DNA of 64,000 bases from Actinomadura luzonensis (GTDB lineage Bacteria; Actinomycetota; Actinomycetes; Streptosporangiales; Streptosporangiaceae): the NCBI RefSeq assembly GCF_022664455.2, contig NZ_JAKRKC020000001.1, positions 1 to 64,000 on the forward strand, in the 5' to 3' direction. Shown piece after piece: positions 16,894-25,182 of the stretch (its first letter is position 1; each line of letters begins with the position of its first letter). A program made the position numbers and the translations under genes. The notes below the pieces were generated by a model that searched no databases, had not been told where the DNA came from, and was given only the letters and a program-made list of their open reading frames with translations.

Positions 16894-18020
16894 GCGGGTC
16901 GGCCTCGGTCGAGTTCAGGGGGCTGCGGCGGGTCTTCGGGCGGACGGTCGCGCTCGACGGCCTCGACCTCGTCATCGCGCCCGGCGAGTTCGTCGCCCTG
17001 CTCGGGCCGTCGGGCTGCGGCAAGACGACCGCGCTGCGGTGCGTGGCCGGGTTCGAGCGGCCCGACTCCGGCGCGGTGCTCGTGGACGGCAGGGACATCA
17101 CCGGCGTGCCGGCCAGCAAACGCGACGCCGGCATGGTCTTCCAGTCGTACTCGCTGTTCCCCAACCTGAACGCCCGCGACAACGTCGCCTTCGGCCTGCG
17201 CGTGCGCAAGGTGCCCACCGCCACCCGGCGGGCCCGCGCGGACGAGCTGCTGGAGCTGGTCGGCCTGCCCCAGCACGCCGACCGCTACCCGCACCAGCTG
17301 TCCGGCGGGCAGCAGCAGCGGGTCGCGCTGGCCCGCGCGCTCGCGCTGGAACCGCGCGTGCTGCTGCTGGACGAGCCCCTGTCGGCGCTGGACGCCAAGG
17401 TGCGCGTCACGCTGCGCGAGGAGATCCGGCGGCTCCAGCTCGGCCTCGGCATCACCACGATCTTCGTCACGCACGACCAGGAGGAGGCGCTGTCGGTCGC
17501 CGACCGGGTGGCGGTGCTGCGGGACGGGCGGCTGGAGCAGGTGGGGGCGCCCGCCGAGGTGTACGACCGGCCCGCCACGCCGTTCGTCGCGGAGTTCGTC
17601 GGCACCATGAACCACCTGGCGGGGCGGATGGACGGAGACCGGGTGCGGGTGCTGGGCCGGCTCCTGCCCGTGGACGGGCCCGCGCCAGGACCCGGTCCGG
17701 CGGAGGTGGACGTGCTGGTCCGGCCGGAGGCGGTCCAGGTGACGCCGCTCGCCGCGGGCGGGACCGACGAGGACGGGGACGGCGGGGACGGGGACGGGGG
17801 CGAGGTCGCCGAGGTGATCGCGGCCTCCTTCCGCGGCGCGTCCGTCCGCCTGCGGCTCGCCGTGGCCGGCGGCGAGGTGCTGGCCGACGTGCCCGGGCAC
17901 GAGGCGGTCCGGCTCGGCCCTGGGACGCGCGTCGCGGTGCGGCTCGTGGAACGTCCCGTGCTGGTGGCGGCCCGCACGGTCACGGCGCCCTCCCCCGTCG
18001 TGGCCGCCGATGCGGTCTGA
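16890..18020 (+). CDS. ABC importer ATPase (PotA/FbpC-like) with TOBE domain
   Basis: 376 residues. Walker A GPSGCGKTTALR, signature LSGGQQQRVALARAL, Walker B VLLLDEPLSALDAKVR and switch His in FVTHDQEEAL are all present. A C-terminal TOBE region of roughly 130 residues follows and carries a Gly/Asp-rich insert (GGTDEDGDGGDGDGG). The ATG overlaps the permease stop (ATGA). This is the CUT1/PotA-type single ATPase expected to act as a homodimer beneath the two permeases. Confidence 0.93.
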   Translation: MSGSASVEFRGLRRVFGRTVALDGLDLVIAPGEFVALLGPSGCGKTTALRCVAGFERPDSGAVLVDGRDITGVPASKRDAGMVFQSYSLFPNLNARDNVAFGLRVRKVPTATRRARADELLELVGLPQHADRYPHQLSGGQQQRVALARALALEPRVLLLDEPLSALDAKVRVTLREEIRRLQLGLGITTIFVTHDQEEALSVADRVAVLRDGRLEQVGAPAEVYDRPATPFVAEFVGTMNHLAGRMDGDRVRVLGRLLPVDGPAPGPGPAEVDVLVRPEAVQVTPLAAGGTDEDGDGGDGDGGEVAEVIAASFRGASVRLRLAVAGGEVLADVPGHEAVRLGPGTRVAVRLVERPVLVAARTVTAPSPVVAADAV

Positions 18021-18624
18021 CCCCGACGCCGTCCTGCTGGACCTGGACGGGACGCTGGTCGACACCGAGGGGCTGTGGTGGGAGGCGGCCGCCGCCGTCG
18101 CCGCGTCCCTCGGGCGGCGGCTGACCCGGGCCGACGTCCCGCACGTCCTCGGCCGCACCGCCGCCGACACCGCCGCCCACCTCCTCCCTGGCCCGGCCCC
18201 GGACGGCGCCGGGGCGCTGGCCGAGCGGCTGATCGACGACTACGCCGCGCGCCTCGCCGGCGACGTGCCCGTGATGCCGGGCGCGCACGCCCTCCTCACC
18301 GGCCTGGCCGCCGCCGCCATCCCGACCGCCCTGGTCAGCGCCTCCCCGCGCCGCGTGGTCGACCTGCTGCTCCCCCGCCTGCGCCACGCGTTCCACCTGG
18401 TCATCACGGACGAGGACACGACGCGCGGCAAGCCCCACCCGGACCCGTACCTGGAGGCCGCCCGCCGCCTCGGCGCGGCCCCGGGCCGCTGCGTCGCCAT
18501 CGAGGACAGCCCGGCCGGCGTCGCGGCGGCCACCGCGGCGAGCTGCCGGGTGCTGGTCGCCGGCCCGTCGGGGCTGCCGTCGCTGGCCCGCGTGCGGGCC
18601 TGCCTGGCCGACGGGGCCGGGTGA
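18010..18624 (+). CDS. HAD-superfamily phosphatase (subfamily IA)
   Basis: 204 residues. Motif I is LLDLDGTLVDTEG, motif II is LVSASPRR, a Lys follows in TTRGKPHPDPY, and motif III is IEDSPAGVAAA. This is a beta-phosphoglucomutase/glycerol-3-phosphatase-like hydrolase. It is not a phosphonatase, which would carry a WAGT-type motif I and a cap Lys. The ATG lies inside the end of the ATPase gene (11-base overlap), so it belongs to the importer operon. Likely role: dephosphorylating the imported or derived compound in the cytoplasm. Confidence 0.88.
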   Translation: MRSDPDAVLLDLDGTLVDTEGLWWEAAAAVAASLGRRLTRADVPHVLGRTAADTAAHLLPGPAPDGAGALAERLIDDYAARLAGDVPVMPGAHALLTGLAAAAIPTALVSASPRRVVDLLLPRLRHAFHLVITDEDTTRGKPHPDPYLEAARRLGAAPGRCVAIEDSPAGVAAATAASCRVLVAGPSGLPSLARVRACLADGAG

Positions 18625-18654
18625 TCGTCCCTGCCGGGAGCAGGGCGGTGTCGG

Positions 18655-18660
18655 TAAGCT
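18655..18660 (+). promoter_or_regulatory. Candidate -10 box for a leaderless kinase mRNA
   Basis: TAAGCT fits the TANNNT form of an actinobacterial -10 element. It ends eight bases before GTG 18669, so transcription would begin at or next to the start codon. No clear -35 box is visible. It also helps choose this GTG over others upstream. Confidence 0.45.
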
Positions 18661-18668
18661 TGCGCGGC

Positions 18669-20315
18669 GTGAACCACGGTCGAACCTCCCACGTCGGGCG
18701 CTACAGGCTGCTGAGCGTGCTGGGGCGGGGCGGCATGGGCACGGTGCACCTCGCCGAGGACCCGACCGGGCAGCGGGTCGCCGTCAAGGTCATCAACCCC
18801 GAGCTGACCCAGCACGAGCAGTTCCGCATGCGTTTCCGCAGGGAGGCCGACGCCGCGCGCCGGGTGCGCAGGTTCTGCACGGCGGCGGTGCTGGAGGCCG
18901 CGCTCGACGGCGACCAGCTCTACGTCGTCACCGAGTACGTGCCCGGCCCCAACCTGGAGCAGGCGGTACGCGCGTCGGGCCCGCTGCGCGGCTCCAGCCT
19001 GGACGCGCTCGCCGTCAGCGTGGCGACCGCGCTGACCGCCATCCACGCGGCCGGGGTCGTGCACCGCGACCTCAAGCCGTCGAACGTGCTGCTGTCCCCC
19101 GTCGGCCCGCGGGTGATCGACTTCGGCATCGCGCGCGCCCTCGACACGCTCGGCGGCGTCACCGGCACCGGCGAACTGGTGGGCACGCCCCGGTACATGG
19201 CGCCCGAGGTGCTGCGGGGCGAGCCGGTCTCGCCGGCCTGCGACGTGTTCTCGTGGGGGTGCCTGGTGGCGTTCGCGGCGAGCGGGCGGGCGCCGTTCGG
19301 CGGCGACACCCTGCCCGCCATCGTCTACCAGGTGCTCAACACCGAGCCCGGCCTCGACGACGTCGAACCCGGGCTGCGCGAGCTGGTCCGGGCCGCTCTC
19401 CGCAAGGACCCCGCCGCGCGCCCGACCGCCCAGCAGCTCCTCGACCACCTGGTCGGCCGGCCGGCCGCCGGGCCCGAGCAGGTGTCGCGGACCGTCCAGG
19501 CGACGTGGCAGCACGCGGACGGGCCGTTCGCGCCCGCCACGCGGCCCGGCCCGGCCGGCGGCGCGCGGCGCGCGAAGCTGTACGCCGGGCTCGCGGGCGG
19601 CGCCGCGCTGCTCGCCGCGGCCGGCGTCGCGGCGTGGGCGCTGCTGTCGCCGAGCGGGCCGCCCGACCTCGACGTCCTGTACGCCGAGGACTTCACGCAG
19701 ACCTCCGGCGGCTGGAACGGCACCTACGACCCCGACTCCTCGGCCAGTTACGGCTACCGGACGGACGGGACGTACGGGCTGGACGTGGAGCACGGCGGCC
19801 AGGAGGAACGCCGGGAGAACGCCCCCGTCCCCTTCCTGGTCGCCACGCCGACCACGACGCCCGACCCGTCGGCCGAGCCCACGCCGATGCTGCCCGCCTC
19901 GGTCGTCATCGGCGTCACCGCCGAGGTCAAGAAGGCGTCCGGCGCGGGCGAGTACGGCCTGTACTGCCACGACACGGACGACGACGACACCTACTACGAG
20001 TTCGCGCTCGACACCGCCGGCAAAGCCAGGATCCGGCGCGTCGTGGACGGCGCCGGCGGTACCCTCGCCCAGCCGGTGCAGGTGGACGGGCTGCCCGGCA
20101 AAGCGGCCAGGATCGTCGCCTCCTGCGAGCAGTCCGGGACGGCGGTGCGGCTCACGCTGTGGGTGAACGGCGAGCGGGTGCACCAGGTGGAGGACCCGAA
20201 CGGGATCGGCAGCGGGACGCTCGGAGTGTTCGCCCGGACGACGAAGGCCGAGGGGTCGCTGCTGCGGACCACGTTCGACGACTTCGAGCTACGCGGCCCC
20301 AAGCCCAACTCCTGA
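18669..20315 (+). CDS. Receptor-type Ser/Thr protein kinase
   Basis: About 548 residues. The kinase domain (roughly 12-275) has glycine loop GRGGMG (19-24), Lys40, HRD at 132-134 in VVHRDLKPSN, DFG at 151-153 and APE in RYMAPEVL, so it should be active. A juxtamembrane Pro/Ala-rich linker leads to one membrane helix near 300-320. The external domain of about 230 residues (VLYAEDFTQTSGGWNG onward) resembles a jelly-roll/laminin-G-like carbohydrate-binding fold and contains a Pro/Thr stretch. It follows the HAD gene closely but appears to have its own leaderless promoter. GTG 18621, overlapping the HAD stop, is an alternative start. The ligand is unknown. Confidence 0.88.
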   Translation: MNHGRTSHVGRYRLLSVLGRGGMGTVHLAEDPTGQRVAVKVINPELTQHEQFRMRFRREADAARRVRRFCTAAVLEAALDGDQLYVVTEYVPGPNLEQAVRASGPLRGSSLDALAVSVATALTAIHAAGVVHRDLKPSNVLLSPVGPRVIDFGIARALDTLGGVTGTGELVGTPRYMAPEVLRGEPVSPACDVFSWGCLVAFAASGRAPFGGDTLPAIVYQVLNTEPGLDDVEPGLRELVRAALRKDPAARPTAQQLLDHLVGRPAAGPEQVSRTVQATWQHADGPFAPATRPGPAGGARRAKLYAGLAGGAALLAAAGVAAWALLSPSGPPDLDVLYAEDFTQTSGGWNGTYDPDSSASYGYRTDGTYGLDVEHGGQEERRENAPVPFLVATPTTTPDPSAEPTPMLPASVVIGVTAEVKKASGAGEYGLYCHDTDDDDTYYEFALDTAGKARIRRVVDGAGGTLAQPVQVDGLPGKAARIVASCEQSGTAVRLTLWVNGERVHQVEDPNGIGSGTLGVFARTTKAEGSLLRTTFDDFELRGPKPNS

Positions 20316-20351
20316 CCCCGCCCCTCCCGCCTCGCGCCCTCACGCCCCTCT

Positions 20352-20411
20352 TCGACGTGCGCCCTTTTGACGTGCGCCCTCTCGACGTGCGCCCTCTCGA
20401 CGTGGTCCGCT
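20352..20411. repeat. 15-bp tandem repeat (about four units)
   Basis: The unit TCGACGTGCGCCCTC occurs about four times with small changes, between the convergent kinase and TetR genes. It is outside any supported coding region. The rest of this 137-bp gap shows no other feature. Confidence 0.7.
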
Positions 20412-20452
20412 CACCGCTCCCTCCCCCCTCCCCTCAAGCCGGGTCCGCGACG

Positions 20453-21046
20453 TCACAGGACGCCGGCGCGGGCGGCGGCCAGGGCGGCGTCCGCAGCACG
20501 GTCGGCGTCGCGCTCGCTGACCGGCTCGTGCGCCACGAACAGCCGGTAGTAGACGGGGGCGACCGCGACCCGCACCACTTCCCGCACGTCCACCATGTCG
20601 GGCAGCTCCCCCCGCGCGACCGCCCGCCGCACGACCTCGGCCGACTGCTCGTGCCGCGCCACGAAGAACTGGTGCAGCGCCCGCGCCGCGGTCTCGTTCT
20701 GCATGGCGGCCGCGACGAACGCCGACGACACCGGCCCCAGCTCGGGGTCGTCGAAGCCGGAGCGTACGAGCTGGACGACCCCTCGCAGGTCGCCCTCGAC
20801 GGTGCCGGTGTCGGGGATCGGCCAGGGCTCGTCCTTGGCCAGCTCCAGCGCGTCGGAGATCAGCCCCTCCACGTTGCCCCAGCGCCGGTAGACGGTGGTC
20901 TTGTGCACGCCGGAACGTTCGGCGACCCGCTCGACCGTCAGCCCGGTGTACCCGTGCTCGGCCAGCTCGGCCAGGGTCGCCTGCCGTACGGCGTCGCGCA
21001 CCCGCGCGCTGCGCCCTCCCGGGCGCTTGCTGCTGCCAGCTTCCAA
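20453..21046 (-). CDS. TetR-family repressor of the ABC-F/Vgb cassette
   Basis: 197 residues. The N-terminal helix-turn-helix is visible in TLAELAEHGYTGLTVERVAE followed by SGVHKTTVYRRWGN. The C-terminal ligand domain includes a TetR_C-type segment. It starts at TTG 21046 with GGAG upstream. It is divergent from the ABC-F and vgb genes with a 74-bp gap that carries similar inverted boxes (ACTGGAGTAG on the bottom strand and ACCTGAGTAG on the top strand). It probably represses the resistance cassette and releases it on antibiotic binding; this is inference from gene order. Confidence 0.88.
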   Translation of the reverse strand: MEAGSSKRPGGRSARVRDAVRQATLAELAEHGYTGLTVERVAERSGVHKTTVYRRWGNVEGLISDALELAKDEPWPIPDTGTVEGDLRGVVQLVRSGFDDPELGPVSSAFVAAAMQNETAARALHQFFVARHEQSAEVVRRAVARGELPDMVDVREVVRVAVAPVYYRLFVAHEPVSERDADRAADAALAAARAGVL

Positions 21047-21120
21047 AGACTACTCCAGTTGCGTTTGCTTCCCCGACTGTGGCAAGCTAAAGCTACCTGA
21101 GTAGCGATTGGAGTTCCATC
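21047..21120. promoter_or_regulatory. Divergent promoter/operator region of tetR and the ABC-F gene
   Basis: On the plus strand, TTGCTT (21065-21070) and TAAAGC (21088-21093) are spaced by 17 bp and could form a promoter, followed by GGAG at 21110-21113. CTACTC at 21050-21055 and GAGTAG at 21099-21104 are inverted copies flanking this promoter and are candidate TetR half-sites. Confidence 0.45.
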
Positions 21121-22839
21121 CTGATCCACCTTCGAGGCGTTTCCCGGTCGTACGGCGAGCATGTCGTCCTCGACGACGTGACGGTGTCGGTGAAGGCGGG
21201 CGAGCGCGCAGGCGTCGTCGGCGAGAACGGTTCGGGCAAGTCCACCCTGCTCCGGCTCCTGGCGGGCGTCGAACGCCCCGACGACGGCGAGATCACCGTG
21301 GGCGACGGCGACGTCCGGGCCCCCCTTGACGTGGGGTACCTCGGCCAGACCCTCGACCTGCCGCCCACCCACACCGTCCAGCAGGCGGTGGACGCCGCCC
21401 TCGCCGGTCTCCGCGCCATCGAGCACCGCATGCGCGCCCTGGAGTCGTCCCTGTCCGACGCCTCCACCCGCGACGACGCCACCGCGCCGTCCGGCCACGA
21501 CACCGCGGCCGCGCTGGCCGAGTACGGCGACCTGCAGACGCTGTACGAGGCCCGCGGCGGCTACGAGGCCGACGCCCGGATGGACAAGGCGTTCCACGGT
21601 CTCGGCCTGGCCCACGTCACCCGCGACCGCGTCCTGGGCAGCCTGTCCGGCGGCGAGCAGGCCCGGCTGGCGCTGGCCTGCGTGCTGGCCGCCGCCCCCC
21701 GTCTCCTGCTCCTCGACGAGCCCACCAACCACCTCGACGAGGCGGCGCTGACCTGGCTCGAGGGCCGCCTCCGCGAGCACCGCGGCACCGTCGTCGTGGT
21801 CTCCCACGACCGCGTCTTCCTCGACCGCGTCGCCACCGCCGTCCTCGAGGTGGAAGGCGCGGCCGTCACCCGCTTCGGCGGCGGCTACCGCGGTTTCCTG
21901 GCCGCCAAGGCCGCCGCGCGGGCGCGCTGGGAGCAGTCCTACGCCGACTGGTGCGAGGAGGTGCGCCAGGTGCGCGAGCACGCCGCCACCACCGCCCACC
22001 GCGTCGCCGCCGGCGGCCTGATGCGCGACAACAACAAGATGGCCTACGACCGCAACGCGGGCCGCGTGCAGAGCTCGATCTCCAGCCGGGTCCGCAACGC
22101 CCACGAGCGGCTGCGCCGCCTCCTGGCCGACCCGGTCCCCCGCCCGCCGTCCCCGCTCCGCTTCCGCGGCGCCTTCACCCACTCGACCCCGGACCAGCCC
22201 GCGACGTCCCCGGCCCACCCGGCCCCAGGTCAGCGCACGACGTCCCCCGCCCACCCGGCCCCAGGTCAGCCCACGACGTCCCGCACCCACCCCGCACCGC
22301 TGGTCGAGCTCCGCGACCTCCGGATCGCCGGCGGCCGCCTGCGCATCGACCACCTGGCCCTCGCCCCCGGCGAGCGGCTGCTCGTCCGCGGCCCGAACGG
22401 CGCGGGCAAGTCCACGCTGCTGCGCGCGCTCGCCGAGCAGGCCGCCCGCGACCACATCAAGGTCGGCCACCTCCCCCAGGAGGTGACCTTCGATCCCGGC
22501 CGCACCGTCCTCGACGCCTACGGGCACGGCCACCCCGACGAACGCGAGGCCGCCCTGCTCGACACCGGGCTCTTCGCCCCGCACACGCTCACCCAGAAGA
22601 CCGGCCACCTGTCGGTCGGGCAGCGGCGCCGGCTCGCGCTGGCCCGCCTGCTGGCCGGCGAGCACGACCTGCTCCTCCTCGACGAGCCGACCAACCACCT
22701 CTCGCCGCTCCTGGCCGAGGAGCTGGAGCAGGCACTCGACCACTACCACGGCACGCTCGTCGTGGTGTCGCACGACCGCGCGCTCACCCGCCGCTTCCGC
22801 GGCGAGCACCTACACCTCTCGGGGGGACGCACATGTTGA
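21121..22839 (+). CDS. ABC-F ATPase, probable ribosome-protection protein
   Basis: About 572 residues with two ATPase domains and no membrane helices. Domain 1: GENGSGKSTLLRLL, LSGGEQARLALA and LLLLDEPTNHLDEAAL. Domain 2: GPNGAGKSTLLRAL, LSVGQRRRLALA (altered signature) and LLLLDEPTNHLSPLL. The linker (about residues 275-390) contains a 12-residue repeat. The likely start is a rare CTG at 21121: it restores the usual first strand (LIHLRGVSRSYGEHVVLDDV) and follows GGAG by seven bases. The first standard start, GTG 21178, would delete that strand. ABC-F proteins of this type dislodge lincosamides, streptogramin A or pleuromutilins from the ribosome. The gene overlaps vgb. Confidence 0.85.
   Translation: MIHLRGVSRSYGEHVVLDDVTVSVKAGERAGVVGENGSGKSTLLRLLAGVERPDDGEITVGDGDVRAPLDVGYLGQTLDLPPTHTVQQAVDAALAGLRAIEHRMRALESSLSDASTRDDATAPSGHDTAAALAEYGDLQTLYEARGGYEADARMDKAFHGLGLAHVTRDRVLGSLSGGEQARLALACVLAAAPRLLLLDEPTNHLDEAALTWLEGRLREHRGTVVVVSHDRVFLDRVATAVLEVEGAAVTRFGGGYRGFLAAKAAARARWEQSYADWCEEVRQVREHAATTAHRVAAGGLMRDNNKMAYDRNAGRVQSSISSRVRNAHERLRRLLADPVPRPPSPLRFRGAFTHSTPDQPATSPAHPAPGQRTTSPAHPAPGQPTTSRTHPAPLVELRDLRIAGGRLRIDHLALAPGERLLVRGPNGAGKSTLLRALAEQAARDHIKVGHLPQEVTFDPGRTVLDAYGHGHPDEREAALLDTGLFAPHTLTQKTGHLSVGQRRRLALARLLAGEHDLLLLDEPTNHLSPLLAEELEQALDHYHGTLVVVSHDRALTRRFRGEHLHLSGGRTC
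22203..22300 (+). repeat. 36-bp in-frame tandem repeat in the ABC-F linker
   Basis: Units begin at 22203, 22239 and 22275 (period 36 bp), about 2.7 copies. They encode the 12-residue unit TSPAHPAPGQRT with slight changes, extending the linker between the ATPase domains with Pro/Thr-rich sequence. Confidence 0.85.
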
Positions 22840-23699
22840 CCAAGATCGACGCTGGCACGCCGTACGGGATCACGACCGGCCCGGACGGGGCGCTCTGGTT
22901 CACCCTCGTGCACCAGGGCCGCATCGGGCGCCTCCAACCCGGCGGCACGCCCGTGATCCACCAGCTCGACCCGGCGGACGGCCAGCCGACCGTGATCACG
23001 CCGGGCCCCGACGGGGCGATGTGGTTCGCGGAGGGCAAGGGGGGCCGCATCGGCCGCATCACCGCCGACGGGCAGGTGACCTCCTTCCCTGCCGACTCCC
23101 CGTTCGGCGTCGCCGCGGGGCTCGACGGCGCCATGTGGTTCACCGAGATGCAGCCCGGCCGTATCGGGCGCATCGGCCCGGACGGCGAGCGCTCCGCCTT
23201 CGAGATCCCGCTGGACGGCGGCATGCCCGCCTTCATCACCTCCGGGCCGGACGACGCGTTGTGGTTCACCCTCAACCAGGGCAACGCCATCGGCCGCGTC
23301 TCCCTGACCGGTGAGATCACCCTTCACCCGCTGCCCACCGAGGGCGCCGCACCGGTGGGGATCACGCTCGGGCCGGACGGGGCGCTGTGGTTCGTGGAGA
23401 TCGGCGCCGGGCAGGTCGGCCGCATCGACACCAGCGGCAAGATCGACGAGTACCCGCTCCCCGACCGGGCCTCCCGGCCGCACGCGATCGTCGCCGGTCC
23501 CGGTGACACCCTGTGGTTCACGCTGTGGGGCACCGACCGCGTCGGCCGCCTCACCGTTCGGGACGGCGCGATCCAGGAGTTCCCGCTCACGTCGTCCGAG
23601 GAAGGGCGGGTGGAGCCGCACGGGCTCACGGTCGGTCCCGATGGCGGGGTCTGGGTCGCACTCGAAGCAGGCGCGCTGGCCCGCCTCGCCACCGCCTGA
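22833..23699 (+). CDS. vgb: Virginiamycin B lyase (streptogramin B lyase)
   Basis: 288 residues forming a seven-bladed propeller, with blade repeats such as GPDGALWFT and GRIGR. Segments match staphylococcal Vgb as I recall it: APVGITLGPDGALWFVEIG, RPHAIVAG and VEPHGLTVGPDGGVWVALE. They preserve the catalytic His (His263) and Glu (Glu278) of the last blade. Vgb opens the streptogramin B ring by elimination. The ATG overlaps the ABC-F stop by seven bases, so the two are co-translated. Many chromosomal Vgb homologues have unproven activity, but the pairing with an ABC-F gene supports a real resistance role. Confidence 0.88.
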   Translation: MLTKIDAGTPYGITTGPDGALWFTLVHQGRIGRLQPGGTPVIHQLDPADGQPTVITPGPDGAMWFAEGKGGRIGRITADGQVTSFPADSPFGVAAGLDGAMWFTEMQPGRIGRIGPDGERSAFEIPLDGGMPAFITSGPDDALWFTLNQGNAIGRVSLTGEITLHPLPTEGAAPVGITLGPDGALWFVEIGAGQVGRIDTSGKIDEYPLPDRASRPHAIVAGPGDTLWFTLWGTDRVGRLTVRDGAIQEFPLTSSEEGRVEPHGLTVGPDGGVWVALEAGALARLATA

Positions 23700-23922
23700 C
23701 CACACCCGCCCGGCTTCCTGCCACCGGTCCCCACTCCTGACCACCCCGGACGATGACAATCCGAACGGCTGAGGCCACCGCCCCTCACACCACCCCCTCA
23801 CATCACCGCCCCACGTGACACCGACCCACGGGACACCGCTGCTATGCCGCATGGCGGGGGTGGCGCACGGCAAGGGTGCCGCACGGCGGAAGCGCCCCAC
23901 GACGGAAGCGCCTCGTGGCCGG

Positions 23923-24157
23923 ATGGGCGCCGTGGCCGGATGGGCGCCGTGGCCGAATGGGCGCCGTGGCCGAATGGGCGCCGTGGCCGAATGGGCGCCG
24001 TGGCCGGATGGGCCCCGTGGCCGAATGGGCCCCGTGGCCGAATGGGCCCCGTGGCCGAATGGGCCCCGTGGCCGAATGGGCCCCGTGGCCGAATGGGCCC
24101 CATGGCCGAATGGGCCCCATGGCCGGATGGGCCCCATGGCCGGATGGGCCCCGTGGG
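23923..24157. repeat. 17-bp minisatellite, about 13-14 copies
   Basis: The unit is ATGGGCCCCGTGGCCGA. Thirteen full copies run from 23923 to 24143, plus a partial copy. Variants are grouped: copies 1-5 read GCGCC, 6-10 read GCCCC, and 11-13 carry CCATGG. This pattern indicates local duplication by slippage. The period is not a multiple of three, so the array stays open in several frames and creates false ORFs. It lies in the 535-bp gap between vgb and the quinone reductase; the remainder of the gap shows nothing else. Confidence 0.95.
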
Positions 24158-24234
24158 GTGGCAGGGGGGCGGACGGTGGGGTGGGAGGGGGACCCGGGTG
24201 GCGGTCCCGGGCGGAGGCGGAGTTGACTAGGGGG

Positions 24235-25182
24235 ATGCATGCCATCATCGTCTCCGCCCAGGGCGGTCCCGAGGTTCTCGAGTACGTCGAGCGTCCCGAC
24301 CCCACTCCTGGTGACGGCGAGGTCGTGGTCGACGTCGCCGCCAGCGGGGTCAACTTCATCGACATCTACCACCGCTCCGGCACGTACCCGCTGCCGCTCC
24401 CGATCACCATCGGCTCCGAGGGGGCGGGCACCGTCTCGGCCGTCGGGCCCGGCGTCCAGGACGTCGCCGTCGGCGACACCGTGGCGTGGGCCAACGTGCT
24501 CGGCAGTTACGCCGAGAAGGCCATCGTTCCGGCCGGGCGGCTGGTGCCAGTGCCTGAGGGCGTGTCGGCCGACGTCGCGGCCGCGACGATGTTGCAGGGC
24601 ATGACCGCCCACTACCTGACGCACTCCACGCACGAGGTCAAGGAGGGCGACCGGGTCCTCGTCCACGCCGGCGCGGGCGGCATGGGCCAGCTGCTGATCC
24701 AGCTCGCCAAGCTGCGCGGGGCCAAGGTGTACACGACGGTCTCGACCGCCGAGAAGGAGAAGCTGGCCCGCGAGGCCGGCGCGGACGAGGTGCTGCGCTA
24801 CGACGACTTCGCGGAGACGCTGCGCGGCACGATCGACGTCGTGTACGACGGCGTCGGCAAGGCGACGTTCGACGGCGGCCTGGACGTGCTGCGCCCGCGC
24901 GGCCTGATGGCCCTGTACGGGGCGGCGAGCGGCCCGGTGCCGCCCCTCGACCCGCAGGTCCTCAACAGGAAGGGCTCGCTCTTCCTCACCCGGCCCACGC
25001 TGGTGCACTACATCGCCGAGCGGTCCGAGCTGCTCCAGCGGGCGTCCGACCTGTTCGGCTGGATCGCGGAGGGCAGGCTGCACGTCAACGTCTCGCACCG
25101 GTACCCGTTGGCGGAGGCGCGGCAGGCGCACGAGGACCTGGCGGGACGCCGCACCACCGGGAAGCTGCTGCTCATCCCATGA
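24235..25182 (+). CDS. NADPH:quinone oxidoreductase (zeta-crystallin type MDR)
   Basis: 315 residues. A catalytic GroES-like half (residues 1-125; GVNFIDIYHRSGTYPLPLP) is followed by a Rossmann half with HAGAGGMGQLLIQLAK (NADPH-binding) and the C-terminal RRTTGKLLLIP. No structural zinc Cys cluster is present, as expected for the QOR subfamily. The start is ATG 24235, preceded by a G-rich tract. An upstream in-frame extension through the minisatellite exists but is an artefact. It overlaps the LysE gene (ATGA at 25179-25182). It reduces quinones with NADPH in the cytoplasm. Confidence 0.93.
   Translation: MHAIIVSAQGGPEVLEYVERPDPTPGDGEVVVDVAASGVNFIDIYHRSGTYPLPLPITIGSEGAGTVSAVGPGVQDVAVGDTVAWANVLGSYAEKAIVPAGRLVPVPEGVSADVAAATMLQGMTAHYLTHSTHEVKEGDRVLVHAGAGGMGQLLIQLAKLRGAKVYTTVSTAEKEKLAREAGADEVLRYDDFAETLRGTIDVVYDGVGKATFDGGLDVLRPRGLMALYGAASGPVPPLDPQVLNRKGSLFLTRPTLVHYIAERSELLQRASDLFGWIAEGRLHVNVSHRYPLAEARQAHEDLAGRRTTGKLLLIP

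Noticed and set aside
18010..18624. HAD gene as phosphonoacetaldehyde hydrolase (phnX)
   Set aside because: Motif I reads LLDLDGTLVDTEG instead of the WAGT form, and the cap Lys of phosphonatases is not seen.
20338..20452. Short ORF between the kinase and tetR
   Set aside because: It arises from the 15-bp repeat, has no ribosome site and no family resemblance.
23815..24234. Long N-terminal extension of the quinone reductase through the minisatellite
   Set aside because: The repeat is open in several frames and gives WAPWPNG-like low-complexity sequence. The conserved protein starts at ATG 24235 after a G-rich ribosome site.
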